DNA of 64,000 nt from Bifidobacterium oedipodis (GTDB lineage Bacteria > Actinomycetota > Actinomycetes > Actinomycetales > Bifidobacteriaceae): assembly GCF_012932425.1 (NCBI RefSeq), contig NZ_JAAIII010000001.1, forward strand, positions 682,001 to 746,000, read 5' to 3'. A program made the position numbers and the translations under genes. Below are positions 8,657 through 17,576 of this stretch, in pieces (position 1 is the first letter of the stretch; every line of letters starts with the position of its first letter). The notes beneath the pieces are model-generated. The model saw only the letters and a program-made list of their open reading frames with translations, did not search any database and was not told where the DNA came from.

Positions 8657-9574
8657 CTATCTGGTTCGAGAGCGGTCGGGTTTCCGCGTTGCAACCGGCC
8701 GCACCGGCTTGCCCGCGAGTTTGCGCTCGATCCGCGCGCGAAGTTCCGCGAGTGTGTCGCGCCGGCTGATTTTCCGTTCTCCACATCTCACAGCAGGTTT
8801 CGGCGAGACCGGAGCACGCGGCTCTGACGGAGCAGGTTCTGGCACGGTCCGGCGATTGGTCTCATCGGCAACGGTCTCAGTCTCGCCATGTGCAGTCAGT
8901 GGTGATACGGCCGGGGATTGCGGCGGTTGACCATCGTCCGGTATCGGCTGTGTGGATTGTTCCGCCGCGACTTCCGGGGATGCCTCGTCGCGCTGCTCGG
9001 CCGTTGCGGTCGGGACACGCGATTCCGACTGAGCGGCATCGCGATGCGTTGGTGATGATCGCTCGGGTTCCGCCGGCGCAGGCTCCTGCGGTTCGTCCCG
9101 GTCCAGTTCCGTTGCCTGCTGCGGCTGAGTGTTCTCGCTTCCGCGCCGCTCGGCCGGCTGCCGGCCGTCGATCCGCAGTTCATAGCCGACATCCTGCAGC
9201 GCCCTCCGCACCGCGTGCGTCACATGGTCGAGATCACGTCCCTCGAAATGAATCCACGTTGACTGGCCGTCACGCTCCACCGAATACCGCACGCCCGCAC
9301 GGCGCAGGCTGCGCGCCACCGCACGCGCCTGATGCCGCTCCAACTCGACCGCGTGAACGTCACCGCCGGCCAGGCGCTGCAACCGTTTCTCGCTCATCCT
9401 CCCGGTATCGCGGCCTCTCCGTATCACGCCGCGCATCGCCGACAAGCCACGCCCGCCCAATCGCAGAAACCAGCCGGCGGTCTTCTCTCCGACCCGCAGC
9501 GCGAAACCGCCACCGGCACGGCTGACTCCCATAGCGATCTGCCGACCAGTGTCTTCCAATCGTTCCTCGATCAT
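8657..9574 (-). CDS. DUF3801/PcfB-like conjugation protein
   Basis: Residues about 65-135 (AGGDVHAVELERHQARAVAR and the following GVRYSVERDG...HVTHAVRRAL) match the DUF3801/PcfB type found beside relaxases on Gram-positive conjugative elements. The remaining ~160 residues are a disordered Pro/Glu/Ser-rich linker, followed by a basic tail (LAELRARIERKLAGK). PcfB-family proteins assist relaxosome assembly or substrate recruitment in pCF10-like systems. The start has AAAGGA upstream and the gene sits 29 bases after the relaxase. The disordered linker is longer than in compact family members. Confidence 0.75.
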   Translation of the reverse strand: MIEERLEDTGRQIAMGVSRAGGGFALRVGEKTAGWFLRLGGRGLSAMRGVIRRGRDTGRMSEKRLQRLAGGDVHAVELERHQARAVARSLRRAGVRYSVERDGQSTWIHFEGRDLDHVTHAVRRALQDVGYELRIDGRQPAERRGSENTQPQQATELDRDEPQEPAPAEPERSSPTHRDAAQSESRVPTATAEQRDEASPEVAAEQSTQPIPDDGQPPQSPAVSPLTAHGETETVADETNRRTVPEPAPSEPRAPVSPKPAVRCGERKISRRDTLAELRARIERKLAGKPVRPVATRKPDRSRTR

Positions 9575-9603
9575 CGTTGATCCTTTCCATATATGAACCG
9601 CAT

Positions 9604-11037
9604 CTATTCGGGTTGGCGGATGTGCCGCCGCTGCTTGACATGCTGAGCCTGAGCACGCACGCGACGCAACGTGTCCAGTTCGCGGGCCAACTCGTCGAGT
9701 CTGCGTTCACGCTCCCGCAGTTCGACTACGGCATCGTCAGACAGCGGCCCGCCGCCGTCCGTGTCGCAGACCGCGACCAACGCCGCCTGAAACGCTTCCC
9801 GCTCCTCCTCGATGCGCCGCGTCGTTTCGGCGATCGCATCATCCACCGCGGCACCACTGGCAGCAAGACGGCCGGCCGTATTCAACTCGTCCGCCAGCCG
9901 GTTCAGCTCATCGAGTCGTCGCGCCTGCATCGCATACCAGCGGCGCTGCGCATCCGATTTGCCGATCGCGACCGTCATCCGCTCATGCACAGCGGGCTCC
10001 AGCCGTGTGGGTGGACGGGAGAAGTACCCGTACAGGTCCTCCACACGCACCTGCTTGGCGTAACGGCCTCGCCGTCCCGTGACGACCTGCTGCGATGCCG
10101 CCGGCAGGTACGCGCGATACGTGTCCCCGTCGCGCACAATACGTGTCAACGGAATCGTGATCAGCAGTCGTCGTCTCGTGCCGGGCAGCCACACGCGTAC
10201 CGCGTTGTCGGTTTGTTCGGCGATCATCCGTCGGTTGAAGCTGATCGGCATGACCGTATGCCGGCCGATGCGGGCCATAACGTTCAGCTCGTCGTAGGCG
10301 CGTCCCAGTTTCACGTCGCGCACCCGCAGTCCGCTCGCCATGTCCGTAAACGTCAAGTGCCGGCCACGCACGACGACAGTCACGCCGGCATTGTTCAGCT
10401 CTCGCACAAACGAATCGAAATCGGTGGAGGCGCCTGCGGCCGTGTCGATCGCGGCGCGAATCCGATCCTTGACCGCGTCGCCTTTCGCCGACGCATACAG
10501 TTCCGCGAAGCTCACGCCATGACGGCGCCGCTCTCGTGCCGGTTTCGGTTCGGGCAGCACGTTCAGTCCGGATTCCCGGCACAGCCGGTCACTGATCTCG
10601 CGCAGTCTGCGTATTGTCGCTCCCGGTTTGGTTCGCATCTTATGGAATGTCACGTCACTGGCTGCGCAGATGATGATGTGGTTATGCGTGTGCCCGCGAT
10701 CGACGTGCGTGGCGATCACGTACCGGTATTCGCCGCCGGTGAACTCGTCGGCGAACCGTATGCCCAACTCATGCAATTCCCGCGCGGTCACGCGTCGGCT
10801 GTCCTCCGGGCTGAACGATTGGATCACATGATGCGCAAGCACGCCGTTGGCTCGATTCCCGCCGGCCGATTGTTCGACCGTGGCCATCATGCGCCGCGCC
10901 AACTCCGCGGGATTCGTCGCATCGTCGCTGAAGTTCGCCGAGACCAGAGCGCCATGTTCGGTCTTGTCGGGATTGGCGATATAGGCGATTGCCTTGTGCA
11001 GGGTGACGGTGATCTGACTCATGTTGACGACCGCCAT
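9604..11037 (-). CDS. MOBP-type relaxase
   Basis: This 477-residue protein nicks the element at oriT and pilots the strand into the recipient. The N-terminal domain has the catalytic tyrosine region (HKAIAYIANPDKT, Tyr at about residue 19). Motif III, THVDRGHTHNHIIICAAS near residues 108-125, gives the metal-binding H-x-D-x2-H-x-H-N-H array. The C-terminal third is charged and coiled-coil-like (RRIEEEREAFQAAL and RERERRLDELAREL). The ORF overlaps MobC by 19 bases, which suggests coupled translation. The full length and the associated MobC, PcfB-like and coupling proteins support an intact mobilisation cassette. Confidence 0.92.
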   Translation of the reverse strand: MAVVNMSQITVTLHKAIAYIANPDKTEHGALVSANFSDDATNPAELARRMMATVEQSAGGNRANGVLAHHVIQSFSPEDSRRVTARELHELGIRFADEFTGGEYRYVIATHVDRGHTHNHIIICAASDVTFHKMRTKPGATIRRLREISDRLCRESGLNVLPEPKPARERRRHGVSFAELYASAKGDAVKDRIRAAIDTAAGASTDFDSFVRELNNAGVTVVVRGRHLTFTDMASGLRVRDVKLGRAYDELNVMARIGRHTVMPISFNRRMIAEQTDNAVRVWLPGTRRRLLITIPLTRIVRDGDTYRAYLPAASQQVVTGRRGRYAKQVRVEDLYGYFSRPPTRLEPAVHERMTVAIGKSDAQRRWYAMQARRLDELNRLADELNTAGRLAASGAAVDDAIAETTRRIEEEREAFQAALVAVCDTDGGGPLSDDAVVELRERERRLDELARELDTLRRVRAQAQHVKQRRHIRQPE

Positions 11038-11420
11038 CGCGCCGCCTCCACCGCTTCGTCACGCTCCCGGCACATGCGCAGTAGCAACGCCGTCAGCTCG
11101 CGCTGGCCGTCCAGCACGCGCGTCATATCGCCGCTCGTGATCAGCCCGGTCGCGTTCGCCACATGGGCGATCTGGTTGATGTTGTTGCCTATACGCGCCA
11201 TGTCCGCGCGAACCATGCCGGGATCCAATGCGACCGTGACCATGACCGTATGCGCGTCGATCAGCAGCGCGCGGGCATGGGCCGAAAACGACAGTACGCC
11301 GCCGCGAGACCGTTTCACCCGCTGGTAGAAACGATTCGCCTCGGCCCACTCGTCGGGAGTGAACGTGACCGTCTTGCGACGACAGCGATTGGGGTGCGAG
11401 TCCTGCCAGCTCATGGCCAT
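11019..11420 (-). CDS. mobC: MobC-like relaxosome accessory protein
   Basis: This 133-residue protein carries the MobC signature GNNINQIAHVAN near residues 77-88. The N-terminal half (KTVTFTPDEWAEANRFYQRV) resembles a ribbon-helix-helix-type DNA-binding segment. MobC proteins help melt oriT around the nick site and recruit the relaxase. It is the first gene of the minus-strand operon, 44 bases from the nested inverted repeats proposed as oriT, and overlaps the relaxase gene. No strong Shine-Dalgarno is visible, so the start could be one or two codons away. Confidence 0.85.
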   Translation of the reverse strand: MAMSWQDSHPNRCRRKTVTFTPDEWAEANRFYQRVKRSRGGVLSFSAHARALLIDAHTVMVTVALDPGMVRADMARIGNNINQIAHVANATGLITSGDMTRVLDGQRELTALLLRMCRERDEAVEAARWRSST

Positions 11421-11461
11421 CGCCTATCGGGTCGCGGGTGTCCCGCAGCGGATGCTCTACA

Positions 11462-11507
11462 GGGAATCCACGCAACCGTGCGTACGGTTGCAATGCTTGC
11501 TATTCCC
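11462..11507. other. Candidate origin of transfer (oriT)
   Basis: Nested perfect inverted repeats stand just upstream of MobC and the relaxase. The inner pair is GCAACCGT (11472-11479) and its complement (11484-11491) around GCGT. The outer pair is GGGAAT (11462-11467) and ATTCCC (11502-11507). MOBP oriT sites usually lie here and combine such repeats with a nick site. The nick position cannot be read from the sequence. The surrounding 249 non-coding bases (11421-11669) contain nothing else I can support. Confidence 0.55.
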
Positions 11508-11669
11508 CGACCTGACTCAAAAATCAATCCGGGACCACCACCTGAACACGCCATGACTAACCTCGATTCCTAACGCCGACACCGGCGATTGAACCGCATC
11601 ATTACAGCGCTGATGGTCGCGCAAGGATAATCACGTTGCGGCACGAGCGCGCAGCCAAAGGAGGCGAGG

Positions 11670-12101
11670 ATGGCCGTCGGAAACCGTCGCAAGGAACGCG
11701 CCGACTGGGTACGCAAATCACTTGAAGAATACAGGGCTCAGCTCAAGGAACGGGAGAATCGTACCGCGGCGCTGTACGATGCACTCACCGATTTCACCAG
11801 AGCGTTGGACGCCGTGCGACCGCTCGTGCAGGACTACACCCGCGACTACGGGGTATCGCGCCGTGAGATCGGCGAACAGTTCGGACTCACGCAGCGGCAA
11901 CTCAGCGCATTGTTTGAACCGTTGACCGATGCCGATGTGACGGTAGATGACGCGGAACCACGGGCGCTCGTAGCAAATGCGACCTCGATTGGCTCAGCAT
12001 CGCAACTGGATTCCATGTCCGTTACCTCCGTTGGGCCAGTGCCTACGCAGATAGACTATTTGTCGGATCGACCGCAGCATGTCTACTTATCGCATTGCTA
12101 A
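11670..12101 (+). CDS. Small helix-turn-helix-like protein beside oriT
   Basis: This 143-residue protein is not recognised as a named family. The first half is helical and charged. Residues about 60-85 (YGVSRREIGEQFGLTQRQLSALF) read like a helix-turn-helix in which a recognition helix follows 'REIGEQFGLT'. The last 50 residues look disordered. An excellent ribosome site AAAGGAGG precedes the ATG. It points away from the mobilisation operon across the candidate oriT, so a regulator of that divergent region is a reasonable guess. Nothing is visible in the 160 bases after its stop. Confidence 0.6.
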   Translation: MAVGNRRKERADWVRKSLEEYRAQLKERENRTAALYDALTDFTRALDAVRPLVQDYTRDYGVSRREIGEQFGLTQRQLSALFEPLTDADVTVDDAEPRALVANATSIGSASQLDSMSVTSVGPVPTQIDYLSDRPQHVYLSHC

Positions 12102-12261
12102 CGGCGATGACAATTAGATGGATCAGCTACTGGCGACAACTGTTATGCCATTCGTTCAGTATGGACTTATCGTGTGCATCAACGTCATACTGTTCCGTGA
12201 TCGCCGGCCATGATGTCAATCAAATCGGCAGATGTTGCGAATCGTTGATTTGCTGTTGGGA

Positions 12262-13968
12262 TCATCGATGGTAGGTGACGGCCGCGTTCGCATCGCGCTT
12301 AATGATGCTGTTTTGCGTCCATTGGTCTGCCGCGTCGCCGAGGAGCCTGTCGTAGTGGCGGGTCGTCGACCATGACAACAAGGTGAATTGATCCGCATTG
12401 AGATCGCCGATGGTTCTTAACTGGGCGGTGGAGCCGTGCAGCGGCGCGTATCCGCCTCGCGTGGGGACGTCGTCGGTGTCGAGGAAGTAGTAGTACGGGC
12501 AGTCGCGGTAGTACCAGTACGCGTCGATGTACGTGTACTCGTCCTGCGCAACGATCGGCTGCGCGGCAGAACAGACAACCTGCTGGCTGAGTGCGGCCGA
12601 TCCGGGCGTATCGTTGCGGTCGAAACTATGGTTGCCGCGTACGCCGTACACGATCGTTCCGGCGGCCAGCATCGCGATCATCGCAACATAGAAGATCATT
12701 GCGGCGCGACCACGTAGCCGATAGGCGATCACGCACGCCAGCGCGAGCGCGGCATAAAAGAACGGCGCGACTACACCCAGATAGCGTACGGAGAACATGC
12801 CGTATCCGCCGCTGAACAGTTCCTTGACGGCGGACCAGATCATCAGCGACGCCGCCGGCACGGCGAACAACATGACGATTAGTTGTGCGGCTGCAGTGAA
12901 CTGCTGTGATGCCGGGGATTGGTTGTCGGACCGCGCGTGAAGCAGTTGTTCCGCAATGAGCACGCCGGCGATCGATGTCATTGTGGCCGCGACCAGCAGC
13001 GAGACGATCGACGGCAGTTCCGTTTCCGTCATGCCGAGCAGCATGATGTCGACCGCGTTGGCCACGCCGGACATGTTCGCGCGTCGGCGAACCGGAGGCA
13101 GCACGGAGCTTGCGCTGAGCTGACCCAGCAGCGCCGGCATCCACGGTAAAAACAGCACAGCCGATGCGGCATAGGCGAGCAGCCAACACCACGCGGACAG
13201 TCGGCGCATGCGCCATGAGCTCGCGGCGAGCCAGATCGCATGCGTCAGCCATACGAATGCGGTCAGATACAACGTCAGCATGCCGAGCGCGACGGTCACG
13301 GCATACGCGCACCACCATGCGATGCGGCGACGGCGATCGTGCGACCGGCAACGGTCTCCCTGCCGACCATCATGCCCGTCGGTCTCACCCGCATCCGCAA
13401 CGCTATGCCGACGGTTGAACGGCTCGATCAACCCGGCCGCGCGCATCAGCATCGCCGTGCCGGCCACGGTCAGCAGCATCGCCGGCGAGTACATGCGCAG
13501 TTCATAGCCGTAGCGCAGCATGAATCCGCCGCACACCAGCATCGGCATGCACGCCGCAGCGGCATGGTCGCCGAACAAATCGCGCATCAGCATGATCAGC
13601 ACGAACACGGCAAGACCAAGACATACGCAATTCGGCAGTCGCAGCAGCGCGATATTGCCGCCGGCGACGGGCATCCATTCCTTGAGCAGCAAATAGTACA
13701 GCGGCGGATGCGCATCGACGGCGGTGAGCGCGACCAGCTTCCGCACAGGCCGATCTGCCAGGATCAGCGAATACTGTTCGTCGAACCACAATGACTGGTT
13801 GCGGCCCATCAGCCAGCTCAACACGGTCGTCGCCAGTGCGCAGCAGGCGGCCAGTGCGGGGATCGAGCTGCGGATGGCGGATACGATCCAACCGGCATGT
13901 CCATCATCGGTGCTTTCACAGGCACGTTCGGCATTCGGAGCGACGGCTTTATCCTTCATCTTGGTCAT
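12262..13968 (-). CDS. GT-C membrane glycosyltransferase (ArnT/PMT-like)
   Basis: This 568-residue polytopic membrane protein has the hallmark of GT-C glycosyltransferases that use lipid-linked sugars. LWFDEQYSL follows the first membrane segment, with the acidic catalytic residues, and AVDAHPPLYYLLL follows it. Roughly ten hydrophobic segments follow, and the C-terminal part (after about residue 455) is a soluble extracytoplasmic domain. It overlaps the GtrB-like gene by four bases. In GtrB/Gtr(type) pairs the first enzyme makes bactoprenyl-phosphate sugar and the second transfers it to a surface glycan; that is the likely role here. The acceptor glycan is unknown. Confidence 0.8.
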   Translation of the reverse strand: MTKMKDKAVAPNAERACESTDDGHAGWIVSAIRSSIPALAACCALATTVLSWLMGRNQSLWFDEQYSLILADRPVRKLVALTAVDAHPPLYYLLLKEWMPVAGGNIALLRLPNCVCLGLAVFVLIMLMRDLFGDHAAAACMPMLVCGGFMLRYGYELRMYSPAMLLTVAGTAMLMRAAGLIEPFNRRHSVADAGETDGHDGRQGDRCRSHDRRRRIAWWCAYAVTVALGMLTLYLTAFVWLTHAIWLAASSWRMRRLSAWCWLLAYAASAVLFLPWMPALLGQLSASSVLPPVRRRANMSGVANAVDIMLLGMTETELPSIVSLLVAATMTSIAGVLIAEQLLHARSDNQSPASQQFTAAAQLIVMLFAVPAASLMIWSAVKELFSGGYGMFSVRYLGVVAPFFYAALALACVIAYRLRGRAAMIFYVAMIAMLAAGTIVYGVRGNHSFDRNDTPGSAALSQQVVCSAAQPIVAQDEYTYIDAYWYYRDCPYYYFLDTDDVPTRGGYAPLHGSTAQLRTIGDLNADQFTLLSWSTTRHYDRLLGDAADQWTQNSIIKRDANAAVTYHR

Positions 13969-15104
13969 GCCGGTATCTCCCCGTCATGCGCCGGACGGCC
14001 GAAACGGGTATTGTCGGCATCGCGGACGTTGATGTTGCCGTCGCGCACGATGTAGTTCGGCCGGCGTTTGGATTCGAGGTACGTGTTCGCCAGATACCGG
14101 CCGATGATGCCCAGGCACATCAGCTGCAATCCGCCGATGAACGTGATGATGCACGCAAGCGACGGCCAGCCAGCCACCGGGTCGCCGAACACGGCCGCGC
14201 GAACCGCGATGAAACAGGTCGCGCCGAACGCGACGACGCACAATAGCAATCCGATGTACGAGGCCACGGCCAGCGGTACGGTGGAGCATGAAATCAGTCC
14301 CTCGATCGCATAGCGAACCAATGCGAAGAAGTTCCAGCTGGACTTGCCCGCGGCCCGGCGCGTGTTCGGATAGTCGATCCACGCCGTGTGGAATCCCACC
14401 CACGCGTACAGTCCCTTGGAGAACCGGTTGCGTTCGGTCAGCGACGTCAATGCGTCGACGACCCGGCGTCGCATCATGCGGTAGTCGCGCGCGCCATCAG
14501 GCACTGCGACCGGCGACATGGCGTTCATCAGACGATAAAACGCATGCGCGCACAGGGATCGGATCGGCGGCTCGCCCGCGCGTGTGGTGCGTCGCGTCGC
14601 CACGCAGTCGAGCGTCGGGTCGTCGGCCAGCATCGCGAACATGCGCGGCAGCAATGACGGCGGGTCCTGCAGATCGGCGTCCATCACCGCCACGACATCA
14701 CCTTGTGCGGCATCCAGTCCGGCGAGCAGCGCGCCTTCCTTGCCGAAATTACGAGACAATGACAGCCAACGAATCGCAAACGGTAAGGCGGCGTGCCCGT
14801 CGTCGCCTTCCGCCGCACGCTGCAGCAGCGCCGCGGTGCCGTCCGTGGAACCGTCGTCGACCAGCACCAGTTCGACCGTCGTACCGGGATACCCCGCTGT
14901 GATCTCGCGGACAGCCTGCGCGGCGGACGACAGGAATAATGGCAGGCATTCCTCCTCGTTATGGCAAGGCACGACGATAGACAGCGTGACCTGCCGTCCG
15001 GGACATGCGCCGCCCGCGGAATCCACCACAGTACAAGATTCGCGTGTCTCAGAGGCATACGCGGTACGACACTGCCGTGAATGCTGTTGATTGACCATGA
15101 TCAT
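13965..15104 (-). CDS. GtrB-like family 2 glycosyltransferase
   Basis: This 379-residue enzyme probably loads a sugar on to polyprenyl phosphate at the inner membrane face. The GT2 domain begins LSIVVPCHNEEECLPLF, contains the nucleotide-sugar motif VLVDDGSTDGT, the metal-binding AVMDADLQDPP, and a YRMMRR segment. Two C-terminal membrane segments (about residues 270-295 and 310-335) match GtrB/DPM-like topology. The N-terminal 35 residues are extra and variable. A GGGGAAGAAGG region precedes the start. It forms a two-gene operon with the downstream GT-C enzyme. Confidence 0.88.
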   Translation of the reverse strand: MIMVNQQHSRQCRTAYASETRESCTVVDSAGGACPGRQVTLSIVVPCHNEEECLPLFLSSAAQAVREITAGYPGTTVELVLVDDGSTDGTAALLQRAAEGDDGHAALPFAIRWLSLSRNFGKEGALLAGLDAAQGDVVAVMDADLQDPPSLLPRMFAMLADDPTLDCVATRRTTRAGEPPIRSLCAHAFYRLMNAMSPVAVPDGARDYRMMRRRVVDALTSLTERNRFSKGLYAWVGFHTAWIDYPNTRRAAGKSSWNFFALVRYAIEGLISCSTVPLAVASYIGLLLCVVAFGATCFIAVRAAVFGDPVAGWPSLACIITFIGGLQLMCLGIIGRYLANTYLESKRRPNYIVRDGNINVRDADNTRFGRPAHDGEIPA

Positions 15105-15277
15105 GCCTTCTTCCCCTCGGCGAGGCGCCGCCTTGCGCCCGCCATATACCCACGTCCAATACGATTCCAGTGTGCGTTCACCGAATCACTGAACATGCCT
15201 GTACCGCCCCTGATTCAGCCCCTAATCACCGTTCCAGGATATAGGGGACGACGTAGGGATATTCCGAACGTTGGCTC

Positions 15278-15361
15278 TTACGCTTTCTTTGTAAGCCATC
15301 GTGGTTCGACCGCGACGATGTGAATCGTCATGCCGGCAAGATAATCAGTAATGATGGGCAT
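15278..15361 (-). CDS. Possible 27-residue peptide in the operator-A operon
   Basis: A short frame (MPIITDYLAGMTIHIVAVE..., ending RWLTKKA) starts with ATG at 15361, preceded by AAAAGGA at good spacing. It overlaps the last 17 bases of the upstream membrane-protein gene in another frame, so it could be translated by coupling. It is moderately hydrophobic with a basic tail and contains no cysteine. It lies in the first operon of the palindrome-controlled regulon, where a signal or antimicrobial peptide would be expected but none was otherwise found. A small hairpin CTTAC-N9-GTAAG covers its end. Frames this short arise by chance, so the call rests on the ribosome site and location. Confidence 0.4.
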   Translation of the reverse strand: MPIITDYLAGMTIHIVAVEPRWLTKKA

Positions 15362-15719
15362 GATCGGGTCCTTTTCCGGCATTATGCCGGTTAAGGGGCG
15401 CTTGCACGGCGGCGACGCCGAACACGGACTGCACGCAGAACAGTCCCATGAGGAACACGAACGCAGCGGGACGGTATGTGCGGTAGAAATCAACCATGTC
15501 CGGTTGTGCGTATGGCATAGCGATGGTGTACACGCAGCCGGTAAGCAGGGCAACAGATAGCGAGCCAACCAGTAGCGCGATGACGGCGAAACGCAGTCTT
15601 CGCCGGTCTTCGCACGCATTCGCAAGCCAGCGAAACGCCAGCGTGATGCAAATGCTAACCAGCAGGCAGCACAGTAGCCCGTATGTGGGCAGCATATCGA
15701 TGATAAGCAGATCCTTCAT
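15345..15719 (-). CDS. Small three-helix membrane protein under operator A
   Basis: I do not recognise this 124-residue protein. It has about three membrane segments (residues 10-30, 44-64, 83-108) and a short hydrophilic tail rich in histidine. The ATG at 15719 was chosen because AAAGGAT lies 9 bases upstream and because the proposed -10 at 15746-15751 places the transcript start just before it. It is the first gene behind the palindrome at 15781-15800. A role in immunity or in sensing alongside the ABC systems of this cluster is an inference from shared regulation. Confidence 0.65.
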   Translation of the reverse strand: MKDLLIIDMLPTYGLLCCLLVSICITLAFRWLANACEDRRRLRFAVIALLVGSLSVALLTGCVYTIAMPYAQPDMVDFYRTYRPAAFVFLMGLFCVQSVFGVAAVQAPLNRHNAGKGPDHAHHY

Positions 15720-15772
15720 GGGAGATCCTTTCAGATCAGGCATTCATTGAATCCATGCACGCTCCGCAATCG

Positions 15773-15808
15773 CAACGTCATGTCAAGCAAACGCATGACA
15801 TGACGTTG
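15773..15808 (-). promoter_or_regulatory. Operator A of a five-site regulon
   Basis: The core palindrome TGTCAAGCAAACGCATGACA occupies 15781-15800. Here the symmetry extends further: 13-bp perfect arms (CAACGTCATGTCA and complement) with a 10-base centre span 15773-15808. The same core recurs at 18712, 21038, 23410 and 26313, each upstream of a minus-strand operon. A -10-like TTCAAT lies 29 bases downstream (minus strand, 15751-15746). The fixed distance places the palindrome around -50, a normal position for an activator. The likely ligand is the NarL-type regulator encoded at 18786. Confidence 0.8.
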
Positions 15809-15816
15809 CCGTTTCT

Positions 15817-16509
15817 TCAGAGGAACGCGCCGTCTCGCATGGTGAGGGTGGTGTCGCATTGGGCTGCGACTCGTGGGTCGTGCGTGGCGAGGATAAGCGT
15901 GGCGCCTTGCCTGCATTGCGCGAGGAGCATGGTCATGATGGTGTCGGCGGTGTGCGTGTCGAGTGCTGCGGTGGGTTCGTCGGCGATGATGATGGCCGGG
16001 TGCATCACGGTCGCCCTGGCGATGGCGATGCGTTGCCGTTCGCCGCCGGACAGTTGCTTGGGCATGCGTCGCGCCTTGCCGGCGAGCCCGACTTGTTCCA
16101 GCGCGGCCGTGGCGCGTTGCTTGCGTTCGGCGCGCTTGATCTTGGGTTTCGCGTATTCCATGGGGATGGCGACATTGGCCCATGCGGGCTCGTCTTCGAG
16201 GATTGCGTAGTCCTGCGGGATGAAGCCGAATATGCGGTTGCGCCATGCGGACCGGTCCTTGTCGTTTTCCGGGGCCGGGTGCCCTTGCAGGAGCAGGGAG
16301 CCGGAGGTGGGTTTCATGGACAGTCCGATCATGCGCAGCAGGGTGGATTTGCCGCATCCGGACGGTCCCATGATGGCGATCGACTCCCCGGCCGAGGCGT
16401 GCAGGGATACGTCGCGCACGGCGAGGAGCTGCGCCTGCCCGTCCGTGTATCGTTTGGTCAGGTTTCTGGCGTCTATGGTCGTCTGTGGCATGGTCGCTGC
16501 TTCTTTCAT
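15817..16509 (-). CDS. ABC transporter ATPase (MacB/LolD type)
   Basis: This ~230-residue ATPase would energise the two adjacent FtsX-like permeases. Walker A is GPSGCGKST, the Q-loop lies in FGFIPQDYAIL, the signature is LSGGERQRIAIARA, Walker B is IIIADEPTAALD, and the H-loop is LATHDPRVA. All motifs are intact. The ATG at 16509 overlaps the permease stop (ATGA), suggesting coupling; an alternative ATG at 16491 would remove six residues. It is the third gene of the operon read from operator B. The transported or extracted substrate is unknown; antimicrobial peptide export or protection is typical for this architecture. Confidence 0.88.
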   Translation of the reverse strand: MKEAATMPQTTIDARNLTKRYTDGQAQLLAVRDVSLHASAGESIAIMGPSGCGKSTLLRMIGLSMKPTSGSLLLQGHPAPENDKDRSAWRNRIFGFIPQDYAILEDEPAWANVAIPMEYAKPKIKRAERKQRATAALEQVGLAGKARRMPKQLSGGERQRIAIARATVMHPAIIIADEPTAALDTHTADTIMTMLLAQCRQGATLILATHDPRVAAQCDTTLTMRDGAFL

Positions 16510-17576
16510 TGGATGTGTGTGGTTGCGCGTCGCACGGCGATCGTCCAGACCAGGATCGCCATGGCGAGGATGACGGCGATCATCGTCCGGGATGCGGTGG
16601 CCACCGGTTCCCCTATCAGCTGGAAGCATGCCAATGCCACGGCGGCGGGCAGCAGCATGCTGAGGATGAGTCCGGCGACTCGGACCGCCTCGCCTACGGC
16701 GGCGGCGCCGTAGAGCCGGCGGACGAGCATCGCCGGCCGCTCCCGTGCGAGGGTCACGGACAATGATTGGATGATCACGATGACGGTGAGCGCGAGGAAG
16801 GCGGACAGTCCAAGCAGGTACATCAGCGCGCGCACGATGAGGTCCCTGTCCCGTTGGGGCTGTTCCGTGTTCAATCGGTGCGGCACGAGTATCAGGCCGG
16901 CGTCGCGGCTTCCCGCGATGAAACCGTCGAGCTGGGTCCGGGACGGGTTGAACATGACCGTTTTGGTCACCGCCTCCTCGAGTTCGATGTCGTTGAGCCG
17001 GTTCAATGAGCCCGGGTCGAGGCGGATGACGATGGTCCGGTCCAGGTTGATGCCGGCGGTGTTCGGGTCGAATATGGCCGCCGAGGCCGGCAGCGTGCCG
17101 GATACCTTGACGTCGACGCCGGCGATATGCACGATGTCTGGCGCCTGCGCCCGGTCCACCCGGTAGCCGACGGACGCGCAGGGCGCATGGGCGCACAAAC
17201 CCAGCCGGGGGAACACGTCATCGACGTTGCCCATCAGGACGATGGCCGGTATGCCGTTGGCGAACCCGGGATCGTCGATCTCGACGTTGTTGACGATCGC
17301 GGCGTACCCCCTGCCCTGTTCCAGCATGTCCCGCAGGCCATCCGCCACTTTGGGGCTCGTCTTGCTCGGGGACTGCAGGAGGTATTGCGGGGAGAACGTG
17401 ACCGCGTCGACGGCCCGCAGACGAGCCTCGCCGCCGATCACGCTGGACTCGGTCAGCACATCGCTGAGCGTCATCGTGAACACGCTGCCCGCAAAAACGA
17501 CGAGGAGCGTGATGCCGAGGATCGACCCCCATCGCCTCAATCCCATGCGGACGCCGGTCATCAGTTCATGGATCAT
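16506..17576 (-). CDS. FtsX/MacB-like ABC permease
   Basis: This 356-residue protein has the mechanotransmission-type layout: a membrane segment near the N-terminus (SILGITLLVVFAGSVFTMTL), a ~200-residue extracytoplasmic domain, and three C-terminal membrane segments from about residue 245. Two cysteines lie in LCAHAPCASV in the external domain and might form a disulfide. It overlaps the preceding permease gene and the following ATPase gene by four bases each. The pair of dissimilar permeases with one ATPase suggests a heterodimeric complex. It has no close family name that I can assign. Confidence 0.75.
   Translation of the reverse strand: MIHELMTGVRMGLRRWGSILGITLLVVFAGSVFTMTLSDVLTESSVIGGEARLRAVDAVTFSPQYLLQSPSKTSPKVADGLRDMLEQGRGYAAIVNNVEIDDPGFANGIPAIVLMGNVDDVFPRLGLCAHAPCASVGYRVDRAQAPDIVHIAGVDVKVSGTLPASAAIFDPNTAGINLDRTIVIRLDPGSLNRLNDIELEEAVTKTVMFNPSRTQLDGFIAGSRDAGLILVPHRLNTEQPQRDRDLIVRALMYLLGLSAFLALTVIVIIQSLSVTLARERPAMLVRRLYGAAAVGEAVRVAGLILSMLLPAAVALACFQLIGEPVATASRTMIAVILAMAILVWTIAVRRATTHIQ

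Noticed and set aside
9577..11328. A 583-codon forward frame across the mobilisation genes
   Set aside because: It lies antisense to the relaxase and MobC, which have clear family motifs. The frame is open only because of high G+C content.
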